Shown: positions 45,812 through 58,256 of the stretch, piece after piece
How positions within the stretch are numbered: the stretch's first letter is position 1
Layout of the letters: each line of letters begins with the position of its first letter
Assembly: GCA_025890175.1 (NCBI GenBank)
Contig: JANPYM010000007.1
Span: 2,127,517 to 2,191,516, forward strand
Source: Ciborinia camelliae
Taxonomy: Eukaryota; Ascomycota; Leotiomycetes; Helotiales; Sclerotiniaceae
Length of the DNA stretch: 64,000 nt
Reading direction: 5' to 3'
The notes under the pieces: generated by a model
The model's database searches: none
Told to the model about the DNA's origin: nothing
What the model saw: the letters and a program-made list of their open reading frames with translations, nothing else
Program-made: the position numbers and the translations under genes

Positions 45812-47825
45812 GCGGGAAAGTTTATCTCACCCATCTCATCAATTTTAATATTGAGCCTCAAATGATGCCGTCATCTTGAATATTCATTGTAATATCATCC
45901 TTGAATAAGCACTTATTTATTCGTCACCGGAAAGCCCTGCGCAGTTCAAAGGTACAGTACGGTACAGTATTGAGATTTGCTTGCCCCTCTATTGTAAACT
46001 TACAATACAGTAAAAATGCAAACTCTAGTGAACGTGAATGTAAATGCATCGAACTTCTTCTCATTTATCGCCATTATATTATCGTATGCGATATGAGAAT
46101 TCCATAGATATCGAGTGAAGAAATATAATGATTTCTTGGGAAAATCCGAACTGGGTTGGGTTAAACAAAAACAAACACAAAAAGCTAGGGGGTTTTCGGG
46201 GCCTCATTAATCTCACGGGTGGACATCGGGCTACATGAGCCTCTACAACTGCAACAATTCTTCTTTCTTCTTATCACAGGGTAAGGTAAGCCTAATAAAT
46301 AATAAATAAGTCTCGCGCTTCCAAATTTCCTAAGAACCGAGAACCGTGACTCCTGATTTTCCATCCGACCCGACCTACTCCCAAAAATGTTAATCAACAT
46401 GGAAATCTTCAGCATTTTCAAATACCACAATTTCACAGTGCGATACAGATCCCAAAATGTTTTACATACATCCGAACTCCACCCTTAAAATACCAACGGA
46501 AAGATACCTACCAACTATAGACCAGACTGAAATTAAATATCTAGGTAGGTAGGTAGGTATCTAGTAGGTAGATTATTCTATAATATCGCCCATTGGATGC
46601 TAAGTCAGCACCTGGAGCAGCTGGTAGTCTATCAACGCTTACCTAACCTAACCTTCTCGAATAACAATATCGGCGAACTGATTACTATAATCATCATGAC
46701 AAAAACAAAGCAACCAAGCAGAACAATTCTACTGGAGACCATCGTGTCTTTCCTCGTGAAAAAGTATTTGAATCAACAATCACAACAGAAAATGCATCGT
46801 ATTTTGATGAACACACACATGCGTAGCTCATATCGAGTGATATTTAGTTGGTTGGTTGATTAAATAACCTCATTCAAAAAGGGAAAAAAAGAATTTAGAT
46901 TTAAGAACCGATACCGATAAACATGGCTTGATCGCAATGTAAGAACATTCTCAAAAGCTTAAACCATTCCCCATTCTCCATTTCCCGTTGCCAGAAATCT
47001 GGAGATATACAATCAATACACATACCGTGTATCTCCTTAGGGTTTTCGATGGATAATGAGGAAAGGAGTGAAGATGGAAGCGAGAACAAGCAGGAGAATC
47101 CCATCTTAGTCTCCCACTTCATCACACGATACCTAGCTCGAGTGCTGGTCACCATTAATATTATTATACATCCGAGTCGGTTAAGTTCAGTGACAAATAC
47201 CTACCTACCGATTCTTTGCAGATATATCATTCATATCGGGTGAACCTACCTATTATAGAGTCGGTCTAGTGCAAATGATTGAAGAATTTCATTACATCTA
47301 GATATATGATCAAGATCGTTAAGACTTTATTTTTCGTCATGATTGTAAAGTCATTTAACGCGATGACAAGCGAGATTTGTCAAAAACTCGAAATGGGCCT
47401 CATACTTATACTTATATTATGCAATACGGGGGTTTTTTTTTTCAATATTTCTTCTCGGTTTATCGGTTAATAGTATAACAGATCACAGCTCGAGAATATC
47501 CATAAAGATCTATTTTTATTTTTATTCAAACTTTATAATGAGCATGTGAATGTGAATGTGAATGAGAATGAGAATATATATCAAAAAGAAACTAGAGAAG
47601 AATGAAGGATAGAGAATAAGGGATAAGTACCTACTAAGTGTCATGCACGTCACCTAGGGCATGTGGGAATAGCATCAGCATCTGTAATCTGATAAAAGAA
47701 CTATGCTGAAGAGGAAAGGATCCTCTTGAAGAGATCACTATCTAATATAGAAGGCGATCACATGACTGTCATTCACTAGGCAGGGCCTTGGCGTGACACT
47801 AAGGACTCTTATATCGGGTGGGCTG

Positions 47826-47991
47826 ATTGAATCGATTATGATACGGCAAGTTGATAAAATTAAAATGCAGTTTTTGTGTGCCGCATCACGTGTCGATCAT
47901 GTGTCAGACCACGTGATTTAATTGCAGTAAAAAGTGGAAGGGTCGTTTTTGCTCCTGCCCCGAAACCCTGACACTTCGTTTCAGGCAAAAG
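47826..47991 (+). repeat. Dispersed repeat R, copy 2 (first copy at 10,862-11,037)
   Basis: Same order of blocks as copy 1, from gattgaatcgatta through tttttgtgtgccgcatcacg and aaaagtggaagggtcg to acacttcgtttcaggcaaaa. It has a small insertion between the two CACGTG sites (cgatcatgtgtcagac). Unlike copy 1 it lies in normal-GC intergenic DNA, away from any AT-rich block. Confidence 0.8.
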
Positions 47992-48498
47992 AATTATTTG
48001 TATCCGTCTGGAGAACCGGGACGGTAGCTCTGATTTTCCCACCGAGAGTTAAAGCATCGGGAGTATTTCGTTCCAAGTTTTAGATGATGGGATATTATAT
48101 TGTTATATACCTACCTACCTACCTAGGTATCTACAGAAACCTCTTTCACTATCACTCATGAGGTTAGATGGATAATAAATGTAGGAGGGGAATAAAATCA
48201 GTTCGGGAATCTATTTGTGGTTTTATGAAGCCAAAGTAGTGGAATATGGAGATTTGTACTGTACTGTGGAAAGGTTGCTGCGGCCTATTTAAAGATAATC
48301 ACTTATTATAACGGAGAGTTCGTGAAGGCCATGGTCGCATTGAAATTGAATAGAACATATTTATATACTCCCGATCTCTCAACTTTCATGGCGAATATCA
48401 ATATATACACAGCACCATTCCTCCCTCTTCCCCCTCTTCCCCAAAATAAATCTACCATCCCACCTCCTCCCACCTCCTCCCCAAACCCCCCAAACCCC

Positions 48499-49701
48499 CT
48501 AACAACTCCAAACCTCGGGTCCCGGAACCGTATACGGTTGCGCCGTATACATATCATAAGTAACGCCGGGATCCGACGCCTTATACACGCCCGGAATCGC
48601 CACCTTGCTACTCGGGCCCGTACTCGTGCCACTCCCCGTGACCTGTATTTGATGACAGCTGGGGTAGAATTGCGCGCCCGGATATGTCCATGCGGCGTGG
48701 AGAGCGATGATTTCGTGGCGCACGATGTAGGAACCGGGTGTTACTGTGGGGAGGGGGTTAGTTAGTTTTGTTGGGGGGAGGGAATGAGGTGGAGAGGAAT
48801 GGGGAATGGGTGTGGGAGAGGGAGAGGGAGAGAGATAGGGGGGGAGGGGGAATGGGGTGTACTTACGACAAGAGGGAATGGTATATGAATACGAGTTTCC
48901 GGCTGTCATTAAGGGTGTATCGCCCCATACCGAGGAGTTACCAATACGTCCAGTGGCTTGGACTTTAAACCAAACGGCACTATTTTCGAGCAGGATCTAT
49001 TAGTCATGGGCAAAACTATGAGGTGAGAATGAGATACTTACTCAGTACCAGGTAAATAAGTAGTACAACCCGCGGCAGGGCATTTCGCCATATAAGTAAT
49101 AACCGGTCCCGCTATTCCAGCACACATAACAATCAGCATTTCCAAACCATACCATATCATCTCATCATCTCCCAACCACCCCCAAACCAAAAAAAATACC
49201 TACAATGACTCTCCGGCCACAGGGTCCACCTCAAACTAACCGTACTACCGGCGGCCACGGGGCCAGCCGTCAAATTAGCAGGTTGCGAGCCGACGATTCC
49301 CCCAGCCGTATAACCGCCGCATTGAAGATCGATCAGCGTGAGATCGGTAATCGGTCCATTGCCCTGCACGGGTCGGATGATGCGCGGGGGAAGCGTCGCG
49401 TAGTAGGGGTCTGTGTAGGGCTTTTGGGGGGTTAATGGATGGATGGGGAGGAGGGGTGGGGAGGTTGAGGGCATGGGGGCCTTACTTGATAGCCCTGGGG
49501 GATGGTGGGTCGGTTAGTTGGGTTGTGTATTATGTAGAGATAATGGGTTATGTTTATGTTTATGCTGGGGATGGGGATGGGGGTGTGGATGTGAAGACTT
49601 ACGGTATAGAGAACTCCTGCCACGGTTACATTATCGACATATCCATGAGCCGCAACCGTGGCGACAAAAACGAGAAGATTTGAGAGAGTTTTGAACTGCA
49701 T
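48499..49701 (-). CDS. Lytic polysaccharide monooxygenase, AA9 family (secreted)
   Basis: Six exons: 49,603-49,701; 49,486-49,494 (9 nt); 49,204-49,420; 49,042-49,111; 48,867-48,979; 48,499-48,743. They give 250 residues, single-domain AA9 size without a cellulose-binding module. The signal peptide (MQFKTLSNLLVFVATVAA) ends just before His19, the N-terminal copper ligand (HGYVDNVTV). The second histidine-brace residue is His108 (WPESH-SGPVITY). Axial Tyr196 and its partner Gln194 sit in GAQFYPSCHQI, and His185 of HEIIALH is the second-sphere histidine. Cys70 and Cys199 fit the conserved disulphide. AA9 enzymes oxidatively cleave cellulose or other beta-glucans using copper and O2 or H2O2, outside the cell. 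The 9-nt exon supplies GYQ. Several introns are C-rich and some exceed 90 bp. Confidence 0.93.
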
Positions 49702-51513
49702 TGCGAGATTCTTTTTATGGAAACCCACCTAAAAGCCAAGTTCAAAGAACAGAATGAATGAATGGACTTTGCCAAATCGACACTTGCAAATCTTGATTGA
49801 TATATCAACAAAACACGCACTGACAGATATCACTCACTCATTCATTCACTGGAGGAAAATTCACTCTACACATGATCGCATCTCTCGGCTCTCAAGTTCC
49901 AACGGGCCGGCACTCCCATCTCACCACTTCACTTCAATCCTATCCAAATTCACTTCCATCCCATCCCAATTCACCAACTCCCCATCTTCATCTTCATCAA
50001 CATCAAGCCAAGCCAAGCTTCTTTACCCATATGCAAGCCCCCTTTTACTTGACCAAATCATCACAAATAACAACCTCGCCCGCAAAAAGATTCCCCGTCG
50101 GCCAGTCTATCCGGCCAAATCTTTCCACCCAAATTTTTCCACCCCCCTCCAATCCAATCCAATTCAATCTTTCCACAAAAATTTCAAATTTCCAATTTCA
50201 CCCTTCAACCATCGATAACCCAACCCTCGCAAAAACATGTGGAGCGCTACCCCCAACATTCCCTAGAATATCCACTTTCATTCCATTTCATTCCCAGGAT
50301 TTCAGGGGCTCCGCACCCGGTTCTTCCGGTAATATATTAGTCGAATATATTAGGGAGGGTCAGATGGTGATGGTGATGAGGATGACGGGCTTGGCGGTGT
50401 TTTCGCTTAGAAAGATTGGCTTAAATCAATTAGGTTGCTATACCTATATATATATATATATATTTCCAAACAATCTCAGCTGTTATATTATGGAAAATTA
50501 AAAGATTGCAGAACATGACGTGTATGACGAAGAAAAAGCCATTTTCCATCTCTGGATTTTTTTTCCATGAGGAGGTGGTGGAATTTTACACGTTGTGAAA
50601 TCTGGGGTACATACAGAAAGTGTGGCTTCGGATGCTGGTTGGTACTACTACATGACCGAGCGGATGGAAATTGAAAATTGTGGACTGGTGGTACTGGATT
50701 GTTTTGAATGGTGTGGGTATCCGTCTTCTGTTTTTTTTTGCTTTCCTGATGCTGTAGGGTCATATATTCTGGTTTTTGGGTTGAGTCAATGTTCGCTAGG
50801 TAGGTTTGTCACTTGGGACCAAGTGCAGTGGCCTCCCTTCGACTTCAAATTTCCACTTGCGCTACGGATTCATATTGGGGAAAAATAATACAAATGTTTC
50901 AGAGCCTTGGCGAAGAAAATGTTCTGCGGAGGTCACCGGGGGTTCGGTTTTGTGTGCCGTATCGTTCTTTCCGTATTCTTTCCGAACTCTGCTCCCCTGA
51001 GGGTTATGTGAGTCACGTGACCTGGGCTCGAAACGGAAATTCCGAAAAAGCTTCAATACTAGAGATCAACTTTGCTAGTATTGTATGAACACATGACTTC
51101 TTTTATTCCAAAATACCTATTCTGACGCTGGGGGGTTTAAGAGGAGGGGGACGCATGTGCGCCCCCCTTCCCCCAAGATATTAAAAGCTTTAAAATCAGA
51201 ATAAGGTTTGAAACATATGCGTGCAGAGCGCGCTCCCAATTATGAATCATGAATTAAGCAATGGAAACATTAAAAATTCTCCAGTCTAATACAATGGGAA
51301 TTAAAGCACCAATTTTAAATCCGAAAAAAACATTAAAATGCTCACGTGACCATGTGAGGCATCCTTCTCGGGTATCATGTCGCACTGCAAATGCCACTGG
51401 GACATATAAATAATAAATAAACAAAACATGGAAAGAGTAGAGTTAGTGTACAGCCCCTCTAATTTCTATTTCTCATACTTCTAATCTCATATGGTGGGTT
51501 TTCCAGTCGTCTA
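49702..51513. other. Intergenic region
   Basis: The left part (49,860-50,220) is C-rich with CCAAT/CATCCC-like repetition and the promoter of the AA9 gene. The rest is ordinary. TCACGTGA-type palindromes occur near 51,013 and 51,342. Frames up to 209 codons at 49,872-50,501 are biased in composition and have no domain. Confidence 0.5.
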
Positions 51514-52996
51514 TTAGATCTTCTTGAATAATCCACCTTCCACATATTTAATCACGAAAACGAAAATACCACCAACCAAGACCATGAATCCACTAAAGTC
51601 CGCAACCTGATCGAAAGAATGGTAATGGTCGACAAGTGCACCATTGATCGGTGGACCAATCAATGCTGCGAATCCCACAATAGCCATGCCCATTCCCATA
51701 TAGGTTCCGATGTTTTGCGGGTTCTTGGGAACAGTTGCGTAACACACGGTTAGGAGTGACACGATTGCTCCCGAACAGAATCCATAGATAGCCGCGAAGA
51801 CGATGATGCCGGCGTTTGATGTAATCTTTTGCCAGCAGAACACCAGTATTCCAGTGGAGATACCAACGACACAGAACATATTAAGTCGACCTACTCTATC
51901 GGCCATGACACCAGGAATTACTCGTCCGAAGAATGAAGCACCATTCAGTATCGAGACAATGTATGAAGCCAATTCTGTGCTCATTCCATGCTCAACAGCA
52001 TAAGTTGGAAGGTAGAAGATGGGAATGAATACACCCAGAATCATCAAGAAGGCCGAGATGAGTAATGTAATATAAGGAAGTTCCTTGAATGCCGATGGAA
52101 GGAAGAATGACTTTTTTCGCGAGGGTAAACGCGCTCGGATGGTCGGGCAAGAGATTCCGAGAACCGCAAGCATGATAAATCCAATGATCCGAACCGTCCA
52201 TCCAAATCCCAATTTTGAATTTGCAAGCATTTTCGCCAAGGCAATTGGAAAAACCACTCCTCCCACAGACGATCCAGCAACTACGATACCCATTGCCGCT
52301 CCACGTTTTTTATTAAAGTATTGACCAACAGCTGTCATTCCAGGCGACATTGTCATCCCAGTAGCAATTCCACCAAGAACTCCTTGTGCAAGCATGAATT
52401 GATAGTATTCTGTGCAGAGACTAGTCATCATGACACTAAAGATGTATAGAAGTGCGGCAGGCCATATTGTTTTCCCTCCATAACGATCGAAAAGTGGGCC
52501 ACCCACGGCACTTCCACTAAAGAGGAAGAAAACCTGAAGAGATCCGATCCATGAAATATCTGAAGGAGTTCGATGTGAGAGTTGATGGGTTTGGTAGTAT
52601 TCTTGATATACACCTATGGAAGTAAGAGTTAGTTAAGGTTGAGGTTCCTGTGAATTCTCAAGAATAAAGTTATTTTGAAGATACTAGAGAGACAAATGTT
52701 CTACCGGGAGACCTACCAAAAGCATTTATATATCCAAATGTACAGAATAAAACCCCGGCAGCTCCAGCTGCTACCGACCAAGCTGTTGTTCCACCATCAG
52801 GAAAATCCATAATGAATGCATTTTGCTTTTCGTTTTCGTTTTCATTCTCATTTTCGCTTTGACCTGCAAGTATTTCGTTCTCGGTTTCTCCCACCTCCAC
52901 TGATCTCTCGATATCAACATCGGGATTTACAGGTAGGGATACCGGTATGCCATTATTGTCTGTGGAGTCATATGTGTGGGTTTTGGTGGATTCCAT
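51514..52996 (-). CDS. MFS monocarboxylate transporter-like protein
   Basis: Two exons (52,717-52,996; 51,514-52,613) around a 103-bp intron (GTAGGT, CTAACT branch, TAG) give 459 residues. An acidic N-terminus with an Asn-Glu repeat (SENENENENEKQN) precedes the first helix (FPDGGTTAWSVAAGAAGVLFCTFGYINAFG). The D-x-G-x-x-x-W block before helix 1 and GVYQEYY are typical of fungal MCT-family MFS proteins. Later blocks are GGPLFDRYGGK, GIATGMTMSPGMTAVGQYF, KKRGAAMGIVVAGSSVGG and SFFGRVIPGVMADRVGRLN. Family members carry monocarboxylates, riboflavin or related compounds across the plasma membrane; the substrate is unknown here. It is divergently transcribed from the Zn2Cys6 regulator 975 bp away, which suggests local regulation. 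Confidence 0.9.
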
Positions 52997-53292
52997 GGTG
53001 GATGGAAAGGAAAGACCAGACGGGTAACTTGTGTGTGGAGAATCTGGAGATGGGGATGGGGATGGTAACAGGGATAACACGAGAGTCAAGATTTCTTGGT
53101 GTTGTAGGTCAATTATGTATCAAATTCGACATGATTTTGAAGAAATTGAAGTCATTGATGTATGGACGGAGTACTGTAGAATTGGAGGAATTGATTATTC
53201 TATTTTATCTATCATCTTATACGTTTATCAATGAATTAAAGCAAGGGTGAATTAGCAAGAATGAATTCCAAGGTTCGCATCATCGTCGTCGA

Positions 53293-53309
53293 CCGTTTGA
53301 GTCAATCGG
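53293..53309. promoter_or_regulatory. Candidate Zn2Cys6 site CCG-N11-CGG
   Basis: An everted CCG...CGG pair spaced by 11 bases lies in the shared promoter between the MCT-like transporter and the regulator gene. Such paired CGG triplets are the usual targets of Zn2Cys6 dimers. A chance occurrence is possible. Confidence 0.35.
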
Positions 53310-53364
53310 ACAACTTTTTAGAAAAAACTCACGTCCTCACGGTAAATTATTAAACCCGAATAAA

Positions 53365-53375
53365 CCGATTATCGG
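53365..53375. promoter_or_regulatory. Candidate Zn2Cys6 site CCG-N5-CGG
   Basis: CCGATTATCGG, a near-palindrome 55 bp from the previous pair in the same divergent promoter. A second CGG pair with different spacing adds weak support for binding by the adjacent regulator. Confidence 0.3.
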
Positions 53376-53970
53376 ACATTTATATATGTCCCAAGTTTAA
53401 TTGGCTAGAAAACTCCGTTGCTTTAGTCATTCTTACCGTTAGACCTTTTATTAGTCAGATTCTCACAGTCCCGAGGTCATCGTTACCCTTTTCGTGTTAG
53501 CTCTTACTGCAGGTGGTTCTAGGTTGCATTCATTCCAACCAGCAGTTTTGGGTAACACTCCTGTAGTCAAATGTCCGAAATATTTATAATAGTAATCCGC
53601 TTATCTCCGTTGGTCATATGTATCACCCTCTGCGCGCTACAGCACATTTTTCCTCTTTATATTCTCATCTCGGTCTTTTCATCTCTTCATCTTCAATTCA
53701 ATTGAATATCCCGTCATAAATCCGTACAACCTCTCAAATACCTACACTACTTTTCTGTATTGAATTTACTTTGGAGAATATTCATTGTCTACCTAACACG
53801 TGTTGACGCAATAATCCTTTACATACAAGTAACCTTACTACATAAAAATCAGTTCATTCGGTTTAATCTTACCTTACCTTGAATCCCGGCTGACTCAATA
53901 CACCGTTGGAGCTCCTTTCGACGCCACAAGCAGCTCAATCCATAACTATTTCTCTTCTCCGTTTCTTACA

Positions 53971-56672
53971 ATGGACATCAATTCTATCGTCTTACAAAAG
54001 TCAAACATGGAGAGAGAGAGAGATCCTCATCCACCCCCTTCCCAACCTCGGAAACGTCGCAGGCCAGCCCTATCGTGTATCCAATGTCGACGTCGGAAGA
54101 TAAAATGTGATCGAAACATGCCATGTGGTCAATGTATTTCATCCAAGACATCAGCATGTCAATATAGCTCTGATCCAGCCCCACAGTCCAAAAGACCACG
54201 CGTTAATGGAAATGGTCAATACCCTGCTACACCTTCAACTGTGGGTCACGACAGTCCTCAAAGTACGACCAATCCATCACCCGGCTTTGGTGCCGGTGGT
54301 GTTACAGAAAGTGTGACCAATAGAATACCCTTGGTTTCTACAAACTTTTGGGCCGATAGAACACCTGTTGTTGAGGAGGGACCAGTACCAGTTCAAGGAC
54401 AGGCCATTGTAGCACCCCAAAAAACTCCAGATCCATCCGTACAAGCTCTCTTGGATAGAGTACATAAGCTAGAACAGATTATATCTGATTCCGAAACTTT
54501 GAATGATGGTCCAACTATAATCAGTTCTTCATACGTTAAAGGGCCAAGCTTGAGAGGTAGTCTTTCCAAGACAAGATTCTTTGGACAGAGTCATTGGATG
54601 AACTCATTTGAGCAAGTAAGTTAATCTATAATATATTTTCCCGAGTCATATCATTTCATAGTTCTAACTTTCCCTTTTTACTCGACTCTCATCTGTTTTA
54701 TGCACTTTGCTTCGGTCACAGTATATACCCCCTGTCAGGAGTGTCAACTACCTCCAATCTTTACCAACTATTCCGATATCTGCTAATATGTTTCAAGTTC
54801 AAACATATGTCCAACTTCAAAGAGCTTGGACCTTTGAGTAAAGGCGGAGAGATATTTGATGTCTTGAACAAATGCAAGGCATTGGGTAGAAAGACAAAAG
54901 AATACCTAAGTGCTGAATCATCGATACCTAGTGGATATCAAGAATTTGTCCCGGAGCAAGATATATCTGACCGTCTTGTCAATGCATATTTTCGAACATT
55001 CGAATCCGTTTATCGCATCTTACATATCCCCACATTTGAAGAGGAATACGAATCATACTGGAAGGATCCCGCTGCAGCAAGTATGGCTTTTGTCATAAAA
55101 TTACTCCTAGTGATGGCCATTGGTACATGCTTTTACGAAGATCCTATACTTCCCACCTCTTTACATCCTAAAGCTCAGCATTGGATTGCTGCGGCTCAAT
55201 CCTGGGTCTCAGCACCATCGGAGAAGCACCGTCTCAATATTGTTGGTCTCCAAATACATTGCCTCCTTCTTATAGCTCGTAAAGTAAACTCGGTTGATGG
55301 TGATCTTACTTGGATTTCTGCTGGATCCGTCTATCATTTAGCCATGTGTTTGGGTCTTCATCGGGATCCGGTACACTTTCCCAAGATGGGACCATGCCAA
55401 GCGGAGATGCGTCGGCGACTTTGGGCAACGGTTTTAGAACTTTCCCTTCAATCTAGCCAAGACCTTGGAATGTCACCTCTGATAAGTACACAAGATTATG
55501 ACACCGAGCTACCAGCAAACATAGATGATGTGGAAATTAGTGAATCAATCAAAAAGGCACCAACATCAAAGCCAGTAACGACGTTCACGCGAACTTCTAT
55601 TCAACTTTCCCTCATGAGATCTTTCTGTACCAGACTCGAGATAGCAAAAGCCATCAACAGTTTTAGAAGTGAGACTTCATACGAAGAAACGTTACGCCTA
55701 GGAACTACGTAAGTGATCCCTCCAGAGAATTTGTTGTTATGTGACATTCTCAGTCGTATGCAACCATATACTTTTATATTTATAGGTTTAATTGTGTGGT
55801 ACTAATATTTAAAACTTTCAGACTCTCTGCGGCTAGTCGTTCTAGCTCAGCATTACTGCAGTCCTTCCTCGCGTCCAATTCTGAGAAAAAGCCAACACCT
55901 TTCCAAATTAAGATTCACGACTTCTTCACAACTCATTTCCTCTTGGCCTTACACAGACCTTACTCAATCAAAGCAAAAGTCAATCCCACTTATTATTTTT
56001 CTCGAAAGGTTTGCCTAGAGACTTCTTTATCTCTACTGGCACCAGCCATATCTCTCCCAGAACAACCAAATTCATCTCAACCAGATGATTGGACTCTTCT
56101 CACCTGGACTGGATCCGGTCTGATCAAGGGAAATTATATCAATGCATATATAGGTCTTGGACTGGAACTTAACCAACAACTCGAAGAAGATCCTCCACTC
56201 CCATTATCAATTAGTGCGCCACCACCTCAGCAAGTAGAAATTCTGCGAATACTTAGCGGTGGTCGTGATTGGGCCACTAATAGGATATTGAGAGGGGATA
56301 CCAATATTAAAGGGCATGTCTTCATATCATGTCTTTGTGGTCAGATTGAAGCGCTCCAAAAAGCTACCTCTACCGAAGAGGGTATCATAACTGAGGCACG
56401 GAAAAGTGTCGAGCATTGCCTACAATTGATGAAGGATAAACTCAGAGATCAAGAAGCAAAGATAAACGCTGAAGTAAATCGTAATCTATCTCTAGAAACT
56501 GGTCTTGATGGTGTCGATTGGGATGCAGTAGTAAGCTTCTTTCTCTTTGTATCATACTGATGTCGGTGATAAACTAATCTCTTCTTTATAGATGCAAGAT
56601 CCAGGTGTGGATTTTGAGCTTCCAGGTGAATGGGTTTTCTCCGGGTGGGAGGATATTAATCTTTGGGTTTAA
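53971..56672 (+). CDS. Zn2Cys6 transcription factor with fungal-specific regulatory domain
   Basis: Four exons (53,971-54,615; 54,798-55,708; 55,822-56,530; 56,592-56,672) give 781 residues. The binuclear zinc cluster is complete: C36-x2-C39-x6-C46-x5-C52-x2-C55-x7-C63, preceded by a basic RKRRR patch. A short coiled-coil-like stretch (ALLDRVHKLEQII) follows near residue 165. The middle homology region includes FRTFESVYRILHIPTFEEEY, a heptad-rich WISAGSVYHLAMCLGLHRDP and MRRRLWATVLELSLQSS. The 182-bp first intron ends at a GCTAAT branch and AAG, restoring HWMNSFEQFKHMSNFKEL. M13 (MERERD) is an alternative start. It is nuclear, DNA-binding, and likely controls its divergent transporter neighbour and possibly other local genes. 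Confidence 0.9.
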
Positions 56673-56786
56673 TATCGTGGGTTTTCGCGTTGTACAATTA
56701 GATAGATGGATGTTAGAACTAGTCGTTCCGGTAATTACCCCGATACGGAGTGCAAATTTAGATGATGAAGCACTGTGTCCAAAAGT

Positions 56787-58023
56787 TTATCCAATACCGC
56801 CCAATTTACGCTCCCGATCTACGCCATTGATTTGATCCTCTAGTCTAGAAGCTCGCCTCCGTACATTATTCTGCACAACCAAATCACAATCCTTTAAGTT
56901 CTGTAAATGTTGTCTGGTATTCTCTAGATTACTATTCCGCCGGCTTGGAAAAGCTTTTAGGATCATTTCTAACTCTCTCTGAGACACATGATGCGATCCT
57001 TCATGTCTGTTAGTTCCTTCTTGAAAGTGTCTCCCGTGTTTTCGGAGTTCAACAAAGTCTTGTTAGCAAGATTTGAAAACTGGTGACTTAGTTCTATGAA
57101 CTCAAAATGTCTTTTGTTTTACTTTGCCAAATGGTCGAGTACTTTCTGCCGTGTAGCAGCAATCTTCCGTTGCCCATCAAGTTGCCTAGACAGTTTGGCT
57201 ATGGTTCTTCCTCGACTATCCCTTTCAACTTCCACTTCTTTAACACGAGCTTCCATTTATCGATTTTCTGTATCGCCTGTTGATTTTCTTTGGCCTGCAT
57301 CCGCTGCATCGTAGTCATCAAGCAACTGGTATCGTTTGGATTTATAATTTCTTCGATCATTATGAATTGATACTTCATCGTGTTGCATGTTGTTGTCCAA
57401 AGAGTTTGCACGGTTGATAGCTAATGGTGAATGCAAGGTGTTTTCGTCATGGGGCTTTTCCTAAATTAGAAGATCCGGCAGCAGTGCTTTCCTTGGAAAG
57501 TGTAATTTCAAATTCGGAGGATTCGAAGAAATGGTATGTTGAGGCTTTGGCGCTTGGTTCTGACCGGGCAACCAGATCGACGGATCCTCTTGACTATTCA
57601 TCTGAAATAATGATCGCAATAATGGTCAGTTGAAGAAGTATTTCCATGGATGTTGGGTGCATGCTTTGTTCGTCCGATACTTCACTATATCGCATCAAGG
57701 ATGGACTCTATAGACAGGAGAAAATTCAACTGCACCCTATTTATCCGTGGAGGTTTTTGTCTGACCACCAGGCGAATACAGAACTTCATACCAACAAATA
57801 TGCATTAGCAATGTAAAACGAAGGCCGTTCCAATTAAATGCGGTTTACCTTAATCATTTGCTCGATTACCAACAATACATCATTCCCGGGAACGCCATGG
57901 TGTATGGCGGTAAACTCCTCAACAAGATCTTTCCTTACTTGAGGCCTTGAACTTTTCAAAGCTTTAGAATGAATAATGTTGAGAATACATTTTGTCAAAG
58001 AGATTGTCCTATCCTTTTCGTAC
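56787..58023 (-). pseudogene. Degenerate coiled-coil protein gene with several stop codons
   Basis: Read on the minus strand from ATG 57,601 (MNSQEDPSIWLPGQNQAPKP), one frame runs about 200 codons with protein-like composition. Its later part is coiled-coil-like (EVEVERDSRGRTIAKLSRQL, then QRKIAATRQKVLDHLAK). It is broken by TAG at 57,461-57,463 and TAA at 57,257-57,259 and 57,119-57,121. A one-base frameshift near 56,965-56,985 leads into SQRELEMILKAFPSRRNSNL, which ends at 56,787. Upstream, a plausible exon (about 57,853-58,023: LVEEFTAIHHGVPGNDVLLV) ends at GTAAAC, and a second tentative exon at 57,640-57,800 carries a TAG and a TGA. All five stops could come from CAG, CAA or CGA by C-to-T change. 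The function is not recognised. Confidence 0.65.
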
Positions 58024-58256
58024 CTAGGTAGCTAACGATGTCCATCCTGGCACAGAAATCGATAGATGGAAGTGGAACAATGAACATGAAAATGCAAATA
58101 ATTAGACCCAATTTAATAACTTGTTTCCCGTGATCTTGTGCTTTATCATTTTTATCAAAATAAAGATTTTTTTATTTCAATTACTTCTGATTCAATCAAT
58201 ATAACTTTAAATTTGAAAACCCTTTCGAAATAATTATTATATTAATTGATACTGTT
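58024..58256. other. AT-rich spacer
   Basis: 233 bp between the pseudogene and the inverted repeat element. AT-rich from about 58,130, with no feature recognised. Confidence 0.5.

Larger units (their letters stand above)
45330..48498. other. Long intergenic region
   Basis: About 3.2 kb with no supported gene. It contains a 14-bp minisatellite (45,745-45,811), a TAGGTAGGTAGGTA tract near 46,541-46,572, and repeat R copy 2. Short frames at 46,597-46,863, 46,901-47,155 and elsewhere have no domains. Confidence 0.5.

Noticed and set aside
49872..50501. 209-codon plus-strand frame upstream of the AA9 gene
   Set aside because: Composition follows a CAAT/CATCCC-rich promoter tract and no domain is visible.
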